Source: Chaetoderma sp. LZ-2023a
Taxonomy: Eukaryota > Mollusca > Caudofoveata > Chaetodermatida > Chaetodermatidae
Direction: 5' to 3'
Length of the DNA: 64,000 nt
NCBI GenBank assembly: GCA_034401795.1
Contig: CM067360.1
Span: 54,733,768 to 54,797,767 of the forward strand
Below the pieces are notes generated by a model. The model saw only the letters and a list, made by a program, of their open reading frames with translations. It was not told where the DNA came from and made no database searches. The position numbers and the translations under genes are program-made. Of the stretch, positions 1 to 13,500 are shown piece by piece. Numbering within the stretch: position 1 is the stretch's first letter; each line of letters starts with the position of its first letter.

Positions 1-1172
1 CTATTGCCGACAAGCCAACATATTAAGAATCTAGCTCGTCTTATAGAGAAATACTATGGGCGTATTCAGGATTTCTGGAGAGAGGGGGGTTAAATGAAAA
101 GTACAGTTTCAATCACCTGCAAGAGAATTATGCAACGGATTGCACACACACGCACGCACGCAACCACGCACGCATACATGTCCGCCTGCCCCACAGCACA
201 CATGCATGTACGCACCAATGCCTACCCACCCATCCGCCCACATGCACACACAAATGAATATACTCACCATGAGAGCAAGTGAATTCGTTTATCAGTCGTG
301 GCTGCCTTCTCTGGTATAGGCCAGTTTTCTTGTTAGATGGTAAGACTGATAGCTTCTGTTTATGATGGTGCATATCTGTGAAGGCACAGGCATTTGAAGT
401 TTACCCGCCTATTTCATATTATTAGCACATTTCAGATACTACTATATACATATTAGTTTATGAAATATGCTAATAATATGAAATAGGTGGGTAAACTACA
501 AATGCCTGTGGTGAAGGAACAGCTAAAATATCTGATCACTTAGTCAAAATGTGATACTAAACCTGCTATGTGTGTGAATGATTTTCAGATATATGGGTTA
601 TCCCCAAGGTTTAGCAATTTGTAACAGTTGTTTATGAATGTATAGTACAGATAACTAATGGTACCTGCTTATATTCAAACTAATCTGTACATAAATGAGG
701 TCAACTTTCACCATTTGATTCATATTTAGTAGTTACATTAGTTCAGTTTAAGCTTTGAAGTAATCTTATGGCCTCGGACCTCAAACCCACAATCATTTCT
801 GCTTTACTCATATAAGGAATATCTGAGAGTAAGGACTAGTAATGGAGAAATGAATTAGAATAGCTACTATTTGAACCCAAGGTTTGGCAATTTGTGACAG
901 TTGTTTATGAATGTATAGTACAGAGACCTAATGGTACCTGCTTATATTCAAACTAATCTGTACATAAATGAGGTCAACTTTCACCATTCGATTCATATTC
1001 AGTAGTTACATTAGTTCAGTTTAAGCTTTGAAGTAATCTTCTGGCCTCGGACCTCAAACCCACAATCATTTCTGCTTTACTCATATAAGGAATATCTGAG
1101 AGTAAGGACTAGTAATGGAGAAATGAATTAGAATAGCTACTATTTGAACTCCGTAGGAATTACCTCCCTTAT
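1..1172 (+). repeat. Reference satellite monomer
   Basis: This monomer shows the plan in order: head with the G-rich box (about 55-110), CA/ACGC microsatellite (about 143-171), a C-rich cacacatgcatg segment, palindrome (387-508), and two tandem 273-bp sub-repeats (from 603 and 876). It closes with gaactccgtaggaattacctcccttat split across the junction. No long open frame, RNA gene or recognised transposon end was seen. The monomer could derive from an amplified non-autonomous transposon, but I cannot name one. Confidence 0.85.
387..508. repeat. Satellite palindrome (cruciform-capable inverted repeat)
   Basis: A left arm beginning caggcatttgaagtttaccc and a right arm ending gggtaaac..caaatgcctg are reverse complements over roughly 45 bp, around an AT-rich centre with further short self-complementarity (attattagca / tgctaataat). 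The same structure recurs in every monomer, for example at 1559-1680, 3004-3125, 4479-4600 and 5539-5660. Arm changes between monomers are often paired (see findings). Confidence 0.9.
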
Positions 1173-1774
1173 CTATTGCCGACAAGCCAACATATTAAGA
1201 ATCTAGCTCGTCTTATAGAGAAATACTATGGGCGTATTCAGGATTTCTGGAGAGAGGGGGGTTAAATGAAAAGTACAGTTTCAATCACCTGCAAGAGAAT
1301 TATGCAACGGATTGCACACACACGCACGCACGCAACCACGCACGCATACATGTCCGCCTGCCCCACAGCACACATGCATGTATGCACCAATGCCTACCCA
1401 CCCATCCGCCCACATGCACACACAAATGAATATACTCACCATGAGAGCAAGTGAATTCGTTTATCAGTCGTGGCTGCCTTCTCTGGTATAGGCCAGTTTT
1501 CTTGTTAGATGGTAAGACTGATAGCTTCTGTTTATGATGGTGCATATCTGTGAAGGCACAGGCATTTGAAGTTTACCCGCCTATTTCATATTATTAGCAC
1601 ATTTCAGATACTACTATATACATATTAGTTCATGAAATATGCTAATAATATGAAATAGGTGGGTAAACTTCAAATGCCTGTGGTGAAGGAACAGCTAAAA
1701 TATCTGATCACTTAGTCAAAATGTGATACTAAACCTGCTATGTGTGTGAATGATTTTCAGATATATGGGTTATC

Positions 1775-2593
1775 CCCAAGGTTTAGCAATTTGTAACAGT
1801 TGTTTATGAATGTATAGTACAGATACCTAATGGTACCTGCTTATATTCAAACTAATCTGTACATAAATGAGGTCAACTTTCACCATTTGATTCATATTTA
1901 GTAGTTACATTAGTTCAGTTTAAGCTTTGAAGTAATCTTATGGCTTCGGACCTCAAACCCACAATCATTTCTGCTTTACTCATATAAGGAATATCTGAGA
2001 GTAAGGACTAGTAATGGAGAAATGAATTAGAATAGCTACTATTTGAACCCAAGGTTTGGCAATTTGTGACAGTTGTTTATGAATGTATAGTACAGAGACC
2101 TAATGGTACCTGCTTATATTCAAACTAATCTGTACATAAATGAGGTCAACTTTCACCATTTGATTCATATTCAGTAGTTACATTAGTTCAGTTTAAGCTT
2201 TGAAGTAATCTTATGGCCTCGGACCTCAAACCCACAATCATTTCTGCTTTACTCATATAAGGAATATCTGAGAGTAAGGACTAGTAATGGAGAAATGAAT
2301 TAGAATAGCTACTATTTGAACCCAAGGTTTGGCAATTTGTGACAGTTGTTTATGAATGTATAGTACAGAGACCTAATGGTACCTGCTTATATTCAAACTA
2401 ATCTGTACATAAATGAGGTCAACTTTCACCATTCGATTCATATTCAGTAGTTACATTAGTTCAGTTTAAGCTTTGAAGTAATCTTATGGCCTCGGACCTC
2501 AAACCCACAATCATTTCTGCTTTACTCATATAAGGAATATCTGAGAGTAAGGACTAGTAATGGAGAAATGAATTAGAATAGCTACTATTTGAA
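1775..2593 (+). repeat. 273-bp sub-repeat, three tandem copies
   Basis: Copies start at cccaaggttt positions 1775, 2048 and 2321, a spacing of 273. Each ends with gaattagaatagctactatt. The monomer at position 1 has two copies (603, 876) and the 1445-bp monomers have three, which explains the 273-bp step between the 1172-bp and 1445-bp length classes. Confidence 0.9.
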
Positions 2594-5294
2594 CTCCGTA
2601 GGAATTACCTCCCTTATCTATTGCCGACAAGCCAACATATTAAGAATCTAGCTCGTCTTATAGAGAAATACTATGGGCGTATTCAGGATTTCTGGAGAGA
2701 GGGGGGTTAAATGAAAAGTACAGTTTCAATCACCTGCAAGAGAATTATGCAACGGATTGCACACACACGCACGCACGCAACCACGCACGCATACATGTCC
2801 GCCTGCCCCACAGCACACATGCATGTATGCACCAATGCCTACCCACCCATCCGCCCACATGCACACACAAATGAATATACTCACCATGAGAGCAAGTGAA
2901 TTCGTTTATCAGTCGTGGCTGCCTTCTCTGGTATAGGCCAGTTTTCTTGTTAGATGGTAAGACTGATAGCTTCTGTTTATGATGGTGCATATCTGTGAAG
3001 GCACAGGCATTTGAAGTTTACCCGCCTATTTCATATTATTAGCACATTTCAGATACTACTATATACATATTAGTTCATGAAATATGCTAATAATATGAAA
3101 TAGGTGGGTAAACTTCAAATGCCTGTGGTGAAGGAACAGCTAAAATATCTGATCACTTAGTCAAAATGTGATACTAAACCTGCTATGTGTGTGAATGATT
3201 TTCAGATATATGGGTTATCCCCAAGGTTTAGCAATTTGTAACAGTTGTTTATGAATGTATAGTACAGATACCTAATGGTACCTGCTTATATTCAAACTAA
3301 TCTGTACATAAATGAGGTCAACTTTCACCATTTGATTCATATTTAGTAGTTACATTAGTTCAGTTTAAGCTTTGAAGTAATCTTATGGCTTCGGACCTCA
3401 AACCCACAATCATTTCTGCTTTACTCATATAAGGAATATCTGAGAGTAAGGACTAGTAATGGAGAAATGAATTAGAATAGCTACTATTTGAACCCAAGGT
3501 TTGGCAATTTGTGACAGTTGTTTATGAATGTATAGTACAGAGACCTAATGGTACCTGCTTATATTCAAACTAATCTGTACATAAATGAGGTCAACTTTCA
3601 CCATTTGATTCATATTCAGTAGTTACATTAGTTCAGTTTAAGCTTTGAAGTAATCTTATGGCCTCGGACCTCAAACCCACAATCATTTCTGCTTTACTCA
3701 TATAAGGAATATCTGAGAGTAAGGACTAGTAATGGAGAAATGAATTAGAATAGCTACTATTTGAACCCAAGGTTTGGCAATTTGTGACAGTTGTTTATGA
3801 ATGTATAGTACAGAGACCTAATGGTACCTGCTTATATTCAAACTAATCTGTACATAAATGAGGTCAACTTTCACCATTCGATTCATATTCAGTAGTTACA
3901 TTAGTTCAGTTTAAGCTTTGAAGTAATCTTATGGCCTCGGACCTCAAACCCACAATCATTTCTGCTTTACTCATATAAGGAATATCTGAGAGTAAGGACT
4001 AGTAATGGAGAAATGAATTAGAATAGCTACTATTTGAACTCCGTAGGAATTACCTCCCTTATCTATTGCCGACAAGCCAACATATTAAGAATCTAGCTCG
4101 TCTTATAGAGAAATACTATGGGCATATTCAGGATTTCTGGAGAGAGGGGGGTTAAATGAAAAGTACATTTTCAATCACCTGCAAGAGAATTATGCAAAGG
4201 ATTGCACACACACACACGCACACGCACGTACGCATGCACGCACGCACACACGCACGCATACATGTCCGCCTGCCCCTCAGCACACATGCATGCATGCCCC
4301 AATGCCTACCCACTAGTTCGCTCACCCGCCCACACGCACACACAAATGCATGTACGCACCATGAGAGCAGGTGAATTCATTTATCATTCTCGGCTTCTTT
4401 CTCTCGTATAGGCCAGTTGTCTTGTTAGATGGTAAGACTGATAGCTTCTGTTTTTGATGGTGCATATCTGTGAAGGCACAGGCATTTGAAGTTTACCCGC
4501 CTATTTCATATTATTAGCATATTTCATATGCTACTATATATATATTAGTATATGAAGTATGCTAATAATATGAGATCGGCGGGTTAACTTCAAATTCCTA
4601 TGGTGAAGGAACAGCTAAAATATATGTTCACTACGTCAATATATGATACTAAACCAACTATATGTGTGAATGATTTTCAGATATCTGGGTTATCTCCAAG
4701 GTTTAGCAATTTGTAACAGTTGTTTATGAATGTATTAGTACAGATACCTAATGGTACCTGCTTATATTCATACTAATCTGTACATAAATGAGGTCAACTT
4801 TCACCATTTGATTCATATTCAGTTGTTACATTAGTTCAGTCTCGGACCTCAATCTCACCAGTATTTCTGCTTTTCTCATATAAGGAATATCTGGGAATGG
4901 GGACTAGTAATGGTTTCCTACACTAACTCAACAAATTATGGATATTTTACCCTAATATTATTTTCTGACATAAAGCATTCTTAGACACCAAATATTATAG
5001 GAATTTGTGTTTAGCACGGAATGTTCTGATGAAAGAGATAGAATAAGCGCAGAGGAATATGCAATCTGGAGAGGGAAAATGAATTAGAATAGCTACTATT
5101 TGAACTCCGTAGGAATTACCTCCCTTATCTATTACCGACAAGCTAACATATTAAGAATCTAGCTCGTCTTATAGAGAAATACTATGGGCGTATTCAGGAT
5201 TTCTGGAGAGAGGGGGGTTAAATGAAAAGTACATTTTCAATCACCTGCAAGAGAATTATGCAAAGGATTGCACACACACACACGCACGCACGTA

Positions 5295-5326
<32 letters not shown>

Positions 5327-7529
5327 TATATGTCCGCCTACCCCTCAGCACACATGCATGCATGCCCCAATGCCTACCCACTAGTTCGCCCACACGCACA
5401 CACAAATGCATGTACGCACCATGAGAGCAGGTGAATTCATTTATCATTCTCGGCTTCTTTCTCTCGTGTAGGCCAGTTGTCTTGTTAGATGGTAAGACTG
5501 ATAGCTTCTGTTTTTGATGGTGCATATCTGTGAAGGCACAGGCATTTGAAGTTTACCCGCCTATTTCATATTATTAGCATATTTCATATGCTACTATATA
5601 TATATTAGTATATGAAGTATGCTAATAATATGAGATCGGCGGGTAAACTTCAAATTCCTATGGTGAAGGAACAGCTAAAATATATGTTCACTACGTCAAT
5701 ATATGATACTAAACCAACTATATGTGTGAATGATTTTCAGATATCTGGGTTATCTCCAAGGTTTAGCAATTTGTAACAGTTGTTTATGAATGTATTAGTA
5801 CAGATACCTAATGGTACCTGCTTATATTCATACTAATCTGTACATAAATGAGGTCAACTTTCACCATTTGATTCACATTCAGTTGTTACATTAGTTCAGT
5901 CTCGGACCTCAATCTCACCATTATTTCTGCTTTTCTCATATAAGGAATATCTGGGAATGAGGACTAGTAATGGTTTCCTACACTAACTCAACAAATTATG
6001 GATATTTTACCCTAATATTATTTTCTGACATAAAGCATTCTTAGACACCAAATATTATAGGAATTTGTGTTTAGCACGGAATGTTCTGATGAAAGAGATA
6101 GAATAAGCGCAGAGGAATATGCAATCTGGAGAGGGAAAATGAATTAGAATAGCTACTATTTGAACCCAGTAGGAATTACCTCCCTTATCTATTGCCCACC
6201 AGCTAACATTAAGAATCCATAGCTCGTCATATAGAGAAATACTATGGGCGGATTCAGGATTTCTGGAGGGAGGGGTTTAAATGAAAAGGACAGTTTCAAT
6301 CACCTGCAAGAGAATTATGCAACGGATTGCACACACACGCACGCACGCAACCACGCACGCATACATGTCCGCCTGCCCCACAGCACACATGCATGTACGC
6401 ACCAATGCCTACACACCCATCCGCCCACATGCACACACAAATGAATATACTCACCATGAGAGCAAGTGAATTCGTTTATCAGTCGTGGCTGCCTTCTCTG
6501 GTATAGGCCAGTTTTCTTGTTAGATGGTAAGACTGATAGCTTCTGTTTATGATGGTGCATATCTGTGAAGGCATAGGCATTTGAAGTTTACCCGCCTATT
6601 TCATATTATTAGCACATTTCAGATACTACTATATACATATTAGTTTATGAAATATGCTAATAATATGAAATAGGTGGGTAAACTTCAAATGCCTGTGGTG
6701 AAGGAACAGCTAAAATATCTGATCACTTAGTCAAAATGTGATACTAAACCTGCTATGTGTGTGAATGATTTTCAGATATATGGGTTATCCCCAAGGTTTA
6801 GCAATTTGTAACAGTTGTTTATGAATGTATAGTACAGATACCTAATGGTACCTGCTTATATTCAAACTAATCTGTACATAAATGAGGTCAACTTTCACCA
6901 TTTGATTCATATTTAGTAGTTACATTAGTTCAGTTTAAGCTTTGAAGTAATCTTATGGCTTCGGACCTCAAACCCACAATCATTTCTGCTTTACTCATAT
7001 AAGGAATATCTGAGAGTAAGGACTAGTAATGGAGAAATGAATTAGAATAGCTACTATTTGAACCCAAGGTTTGGCAATTTGTGACAGTTGTTTATGAATG
7101 TATAGTACAGAGACCTAATGGTACCTGCTTATATTCAAACTAATCTGTACATAAATGAGGTCAACTTTCACCATTTGATTCATATTCAGTAGTTACATTA
7201 GTTCAGTTTAAGCTTTGAAGTAATCTTATGGCCTCGGACCTCAAACCCACAATCATTTCTGCTTTACTCATATAAGGAATATCTGAGAGTAAGGACTAGT
7301 AATGGAGAAATGAATTAGAATAGCTACTATTTGAACTCCGTAGGAATTACCTCCCTTATCTATTACCGACAAGCCAACATATTAAGAATCTAGCTCGTCT
7401 TATAGAGAAATACTATGGGCGTATTCAGGATTTCTGGAGAGAGGGGGGTTAAATGAAAAGTACATTTTCAATCACCTGCAAGAGAATTATGCAAAGGATT
7501 GCACACACACACACGCACGCACGTACGTA

Positions 7530-7561
<32 letters not shown>

Positions 7562-10500
7562 TATATGTCCGCCTGCCCCTCAGCACACATGCATGCATGC
7601 CCCAATGCCTACCCACTAGTTCGCCCACACGCACACACAAATGCATGTACGCACCATGAGAGCAGGTGAATTCATTTATCATTCTCGGCTTCTTTCTCTC
7701 GTGTAGGCCAGTTGTCTTGTTAGATGGTAAGACTGATAGCTTCTGTTTTTGATGGTGCATATCTGTGAAGGCACAGGCATTTGAAGTTTACCCGCCTATT
7801 TCATATTATTAGCATATTTCATATGCTACTATATATATATTAGTATATGAAGTATGCTAATAATATGAGATCGGCGGGTAAACTTCAAATGCCTGTGGTG
7901 AAGGAACAGCTAAAATATATGTTCACTACGTCAATATATGATACTAAACCAACTATATGTGTGAATGATTTTCAGATATCTGGGTTATCTATAAGGTTTA
8001 GCAATTTGTAACAGTTGTTTATGAATGTATTAGTACAGATACCTAATGGTACCTGCTTATATTCTTACTAATCTGTACATAAATGAGGTCAACTTTCAAT
8101 TCATATTCAGTAGTTCAGTTTAAGCTTTCAAGTAATCGTATGGTCTCGGACCTCAATCTCATCATTATTTCCGCTTTTCTCATATAATGAATATCTGGGA
8201 ATGGGGACTAGTAATGGTTTCCTACACTAACTCAACAAATTATGGATATTTTACCCTAGTATTATTTTCTGACATAAAGCATTCTTAGACACCAAATATT
8301 ATATGAATTACTGTTTAGCACGGAATGTTCTGATGAAAGAGATAGAATAAGCGCAGAGGAATATACAATCTGGAGAGGGAAAATGAATTAGAATAGCTAC
8401 TATTTGAACCCAGTAGGAATTACCTCCCTTATCTATTGCCGACCAGCTAACATTAAGAATCCATAGCTCGTCATATAGAGAAATACTATGGGCGGATTCA
8501 GGATTTCTGGAGGGAGGGGTTTAAATGAAAAGGACAGTTTCAATCACCTGCAAGAGAATTATGCAAAGGATTGCACACACACGCACGCACGCAAGCACGC
8601 ACGCACGCACGCAAGCAAGCACGCACGCATACATGTCCGCCTTCCCCACAGCACACATGCATGTACGCACCAATGCCTACCCACCCATCCGCCCACATGC
8701 ACACACAAATGAATATACTCACCATGAGAGCAAGTAAATTCGTTTATCAGTCATGGCTGCCTTCTCTGGTATAGGCCAGTTTTCTTGTTAGATGGTAATA
8801 CTGATAGCTTCTGTTTATGATACTGCATATCTGTGAAGGCACAGGCATTTGAAGTTTACCCGCCTATTTCATATTATTAGCATGTTTCAGATACTACTAT
8901 ATACATATTAGTTTATGAAATATGCTAATAATATGAAATAGGTGGGTAACCTTCAAATGCCTGTGGTGAAGGAACAGCTAGAATATCTGATCACTTAGTC
9001 AATATATAATACTAAACCTGCTATGTGTGTGAATGATTTTCGGATATATGGGTTATCTCCAAGGTTTAGCAATTTGTAAAAGTTGTTTATGAATGTATAG
9101 TACAGAGACCTAATGGTACCTGCTTATATTCAAACTAATCTGTACATAAATGAGGTCAACTTTCACCATTTGATTCATATTCAGTAGTTTCATTAGTTCA
9201 ATTTAGTTTAAGCTTTGAAGTAATCTAAATGGCCTCGGACCTCAATACCGTAATCATTTCTGCCTTTCTCATATAAGGGATTTCTGGGAGCGAGGATTAG
9301 TAACAGTTTCCTACACTAAATAAACAAATTATTGATATTTTACCCTAGTATTGTTTTCTGACATGAACCATTCTTAGACACCAAATATTATCTGAATTAG
9401 TTTCTGGCACGGAATGTTCTGATGAAAGATATGGAATAATCGCTGAAGAATATGCAACCGGGAGAGGGAAAATGAATACGAATAGCTAATATTTGAACCC
9501 AGTAGGAATTACCTCCCTTATCTATTGCCGACAAGCCAACATTAAGAATCCATAGCTCGTCATATAGAGAAATACTATGGGCGGATTCAGGATTTCTGGA
9601 GGGAGGGGTTTAAATGAAAAGGACAGTTTCAATCACCTGCAAGAGAATTATGCAACGGATTGCACACACACGCACGCACGCAACCACGCACGCATACATG
9701 TCCGCCTGCCCCACAGCACACATGCATGTACGCACCAATGCCTACCCACCCATCCGCCCACATGCACACACAAATGAATATACTCACCATGAGAGCAAGT
9801 GAATTCGTTTATCAGTCGTGGCTGCCTTCTCTGGTATAGGCCAGTTTTCTTGTTAGATGGTAAGACTGATAGCTTCTGTTTATGATGGTGCATATCTGTG
9901 AAGGCACAGGCATTTGAAGTTTACCCGCCTATTTCATATTATTAGCACATTTCAGATACTACTATATACATATTAGTTTATGAAATATGCTAATAATATG
10001 AAATAGGTGGGTAAACTTCAAATGCCTGTGGTGAAGGAACAGCTAAAATATCTGATCACTTAGTCAAAATGTGATACTAAACCTGCTATGTGTGTGAATG
10101 ATTTTCAGATATATGGGTTATCCCCAAGGTTTAGCAATTTGTAACAGTTGTTTATGAATGTATAGTACAGATACCTAATGGTACCTGCTTATATTCAAAC
10201 TAATCTGTACATAAATGAGGTCAACTTTCACCATTTGATTCATATTTAGTAGTTACATTAGTTCAGTTTAAGCTTTGAAGTAATCTTATGGCCTCGGACC
10301 TCAAACCCACAATCATTTCTGCTTTACTCATATAAGGAATATCTGAGAGTAAGGACTAGTAATGGAGAAATGAATTAGAATAGCTACTATTTGAACCCAA
10401 GGTTTGGCAATTTGTGACAGTTGTTTATGAATGTATAGTACAGAGACCTAATGGTACCTGCTTATATTCAAACTAATCTGTACATAAATGAGGTCAACTT

Positions 10501-13500
10501 TCACCATTCGATTCATATTCAGTAGTTACATTAGTTCAGTTTAAGCTTTGAAGTAATCTTATGGCCTCGGACCTCAAACCCACAATCATTTCTGCTTTAC
10601 TCATATAAGGAATATCTGAGAGTAAGGACTAGTAATGGAGAAATGAATTAGAATAGCTACTATTTGAACTCCGTAGGAATTACCTCCCTTATCTATTGCC
10701 GACAAGCCAACATATTAAGAATCTAGCTCGTCTTATAGAGAAATACTATGGGCGTATTCAGGATTTCTGGAGAGAGGGGGGTTAAATGAAAAGTACAGTT
10801 TCAATCACCTGCAAGAGAATTATGCAACGGATTGCACACACACGCACGCACGCAACCACGCACGCATACATGTCCGCCTGCCCCACAGCACACATGCATG
10901 TATGCACCAATGCCTACCCACCCATCCGCCCACATGCACACACAAATGAATATACTCACCATGAGAGCAAGTGAATTCGTTTATCAGTCGTGGCTGCCTT
11001 CTCTGGTATAGGCCAGTTTTCTTGTTAGATGGTAAGACTGATAGCTTCTGTTTATGATGGTGCATATCTGTGAAGGCACAGGCATTTGAAGTTTACCCGC
11101 CTATTTCATATTATTAGCACATTTCAGATACTACTATATACATATTAGTTCATGAAATATGCTAATAATATGAAATAGGTGGGTAAACTTCAAATGCCTG
11201 TGGTGAAGGAACAGCTAAAATATCTGATCACTTAGTCAAAATGTGATACTAAACCTGCTATGTGTGTGAATGATTTTCAGATATATGGGTTATCCCCAAG
11301 GTTTAGCAATTTGTAACAGTTGTTTATGAATGTATAGTACAGATACCTAATGGGACCTGCTTATATTCAAACTAATCTGTACATAAATGAGGTCAACTTT
11401 CACCATTTGATTCATATTTAGTAGTTACATTAGTTCAGTTTAAGCTTTGAAGTAATCTTATGGCTTCGGACCTCAAACCCACAATCATTTCTGCTTTACT
11501 CATATAAGGAATATCTGAGAGTAAGGACTAGTAATGGAGAAATGAATTAGAATAGCTACTATTTGAACCCAAGGTTTGGCAATTTGTGACAGTTGTTTAT
11601 GAATGTATAGTACAGAGACCTAATGGTACCTGCTTATATTCAAACTAATCTGTACATAAATGAGGTCAACTTTCACCATTTGATTCATATTCAGTAGTTA
11701 CATTAGTTCAGTTTAAGCTTTGAAGTAATCTTATGGCCTCGGACCTCAAACCCACAATCATTTCTGCTTTACTCATATAAGGAATATCTGAGAGTAAGGA
11801 CTAGTAATGGAGAAATGAATTAGAATAGCTACTATTTGAACCCAAGGTTTGGCAATTTGTGACAGTTGTTTATGAATGTATAGTACAGAGACCTAATGGT
11901 ACCTGCTTATATTCAAACTAATCTGTACATAAATGAGGTCAACTTTCACCATTCGATTCATATTCAGTAGTTACATTAGTTCAGTTTAAGCTTTGAAGTA
12001 ATCTTATGGCCTCGGACCTCAAACCCACAATCATTTCTGCTTTACTCATATAAGGAATATCTGAGAGTAAGGACTAGTAATGGAGAAATGAATTAGAATA
12101 GCTACTATTTGAACTCCGTAGGAATTACCTCCCTTATCTATTGCCGACAAGCCAACATATTAAGAATCTAGCTCGTCTTATAGAGAAATACTATGGGCGT
12201 ATTCAGGATTTCTGGAGAGAGGGGGGTTAAATGAAAAGTACATTTTCAATCACCTGCAAGAGAATTATGCAAAGGATTGCACACACACACACGCACACGC
12301 ACGTACGCATGCATGCACGCACACACGCACGCATACATGTCCGCCTGCCCCTCAGCACACATGCATGCATGCCCCAATGCCTACCCACTAGTTCGCTCAC
12401 CCGCCCACACGCACACACAAATGCATGTACGCACCATGAGAGCAGGTGAATTCATTTATCATTCTCGGCTTCTTTCTCTCGTATAGGCCAGTTGTCTTGT
12501 TAGATGGTAAGACTGATAGCTTCTGTTTTTGATGGTGCATATCTGTGAAGGCATAGGCATTTGAAGTTTACCCGCCTATTTCATATTATTAGCATATTTC
12601 ATATGCTACTATATATATATTAGTATATGAAGTATGCTAATAATATGAGATCGGCGGGTAAACTTCAAATTCCTATGGTGAAGGAACAGCTAAAATATAT
12701 GTTCACTACGTCAATATATGATACTAAACCAACTATATGTGTGAATGATTTTCAGATATCTGGGTTATCTCCAAGGTTTAGCAATTTGTAACAGTTGTTT
12801 ATGAATGTATTAGTACAGATACCTAATGGTACCTGCTTATATTCATACTAATCTGTACATAAATGAGGTCAACTTTCACCATTTGATTCATATTCAGTAG
12901 TTACATTAGTTCAGTCTCGGACCTCAAACTCACCATTATTTCTGCTTTTCTCATATAAGGAATATCTGGGAATGAGGACTAGTAATGGTTTCCTACACTA
13001 ACTCAACAAATTATGGATATTTTACCCTAATATTATTTTCTGACATAAAGCATTCTCAGACACCAAATATTATAGGAATTTGTGTTTAGCACGGAATGTT
13101 CTGATGAAAGAGATAGAATAAGCGCAGAGGAATATGCAATCTGGAGAGGGAAAATGAATTAGAATAGCTACTATTTGAACCCAGTAGGAATTACCTCCCT
13201 TATCTATTGCCCACCAGCTAACATTAAGAATCCATAGCTCGTCATATAGAGAAATACTATGGGCGGATTCAGGATTTCTGGAGGGAGGGGTTTAAATGAA
13301 AAGGACAGTTTCAATCACCTGCAAGAGAATTATGCAACGGATTGCACACACACGCACGCACGCAACCACGCACGCATACATGTCCGCCTGCCCCACAGCA
13401 CACATGCATGTACGCACCAATGCCTACACACCCATCCGCCCACATGCACACACAAATGAATATACTCACCATGAGAGCAAGTGAATTCGTTTATCAGTCG

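Noticed and set aside
94..282. Recurrent ~62-70-codon frame beginning MKSTVSITCKRIMQRIA in many monomers
   Set aside because: It is conserved only because the satellite is conserved. It runs into the microsatellite, the reading frame changes with repeat length, and no start context or family match was seen.
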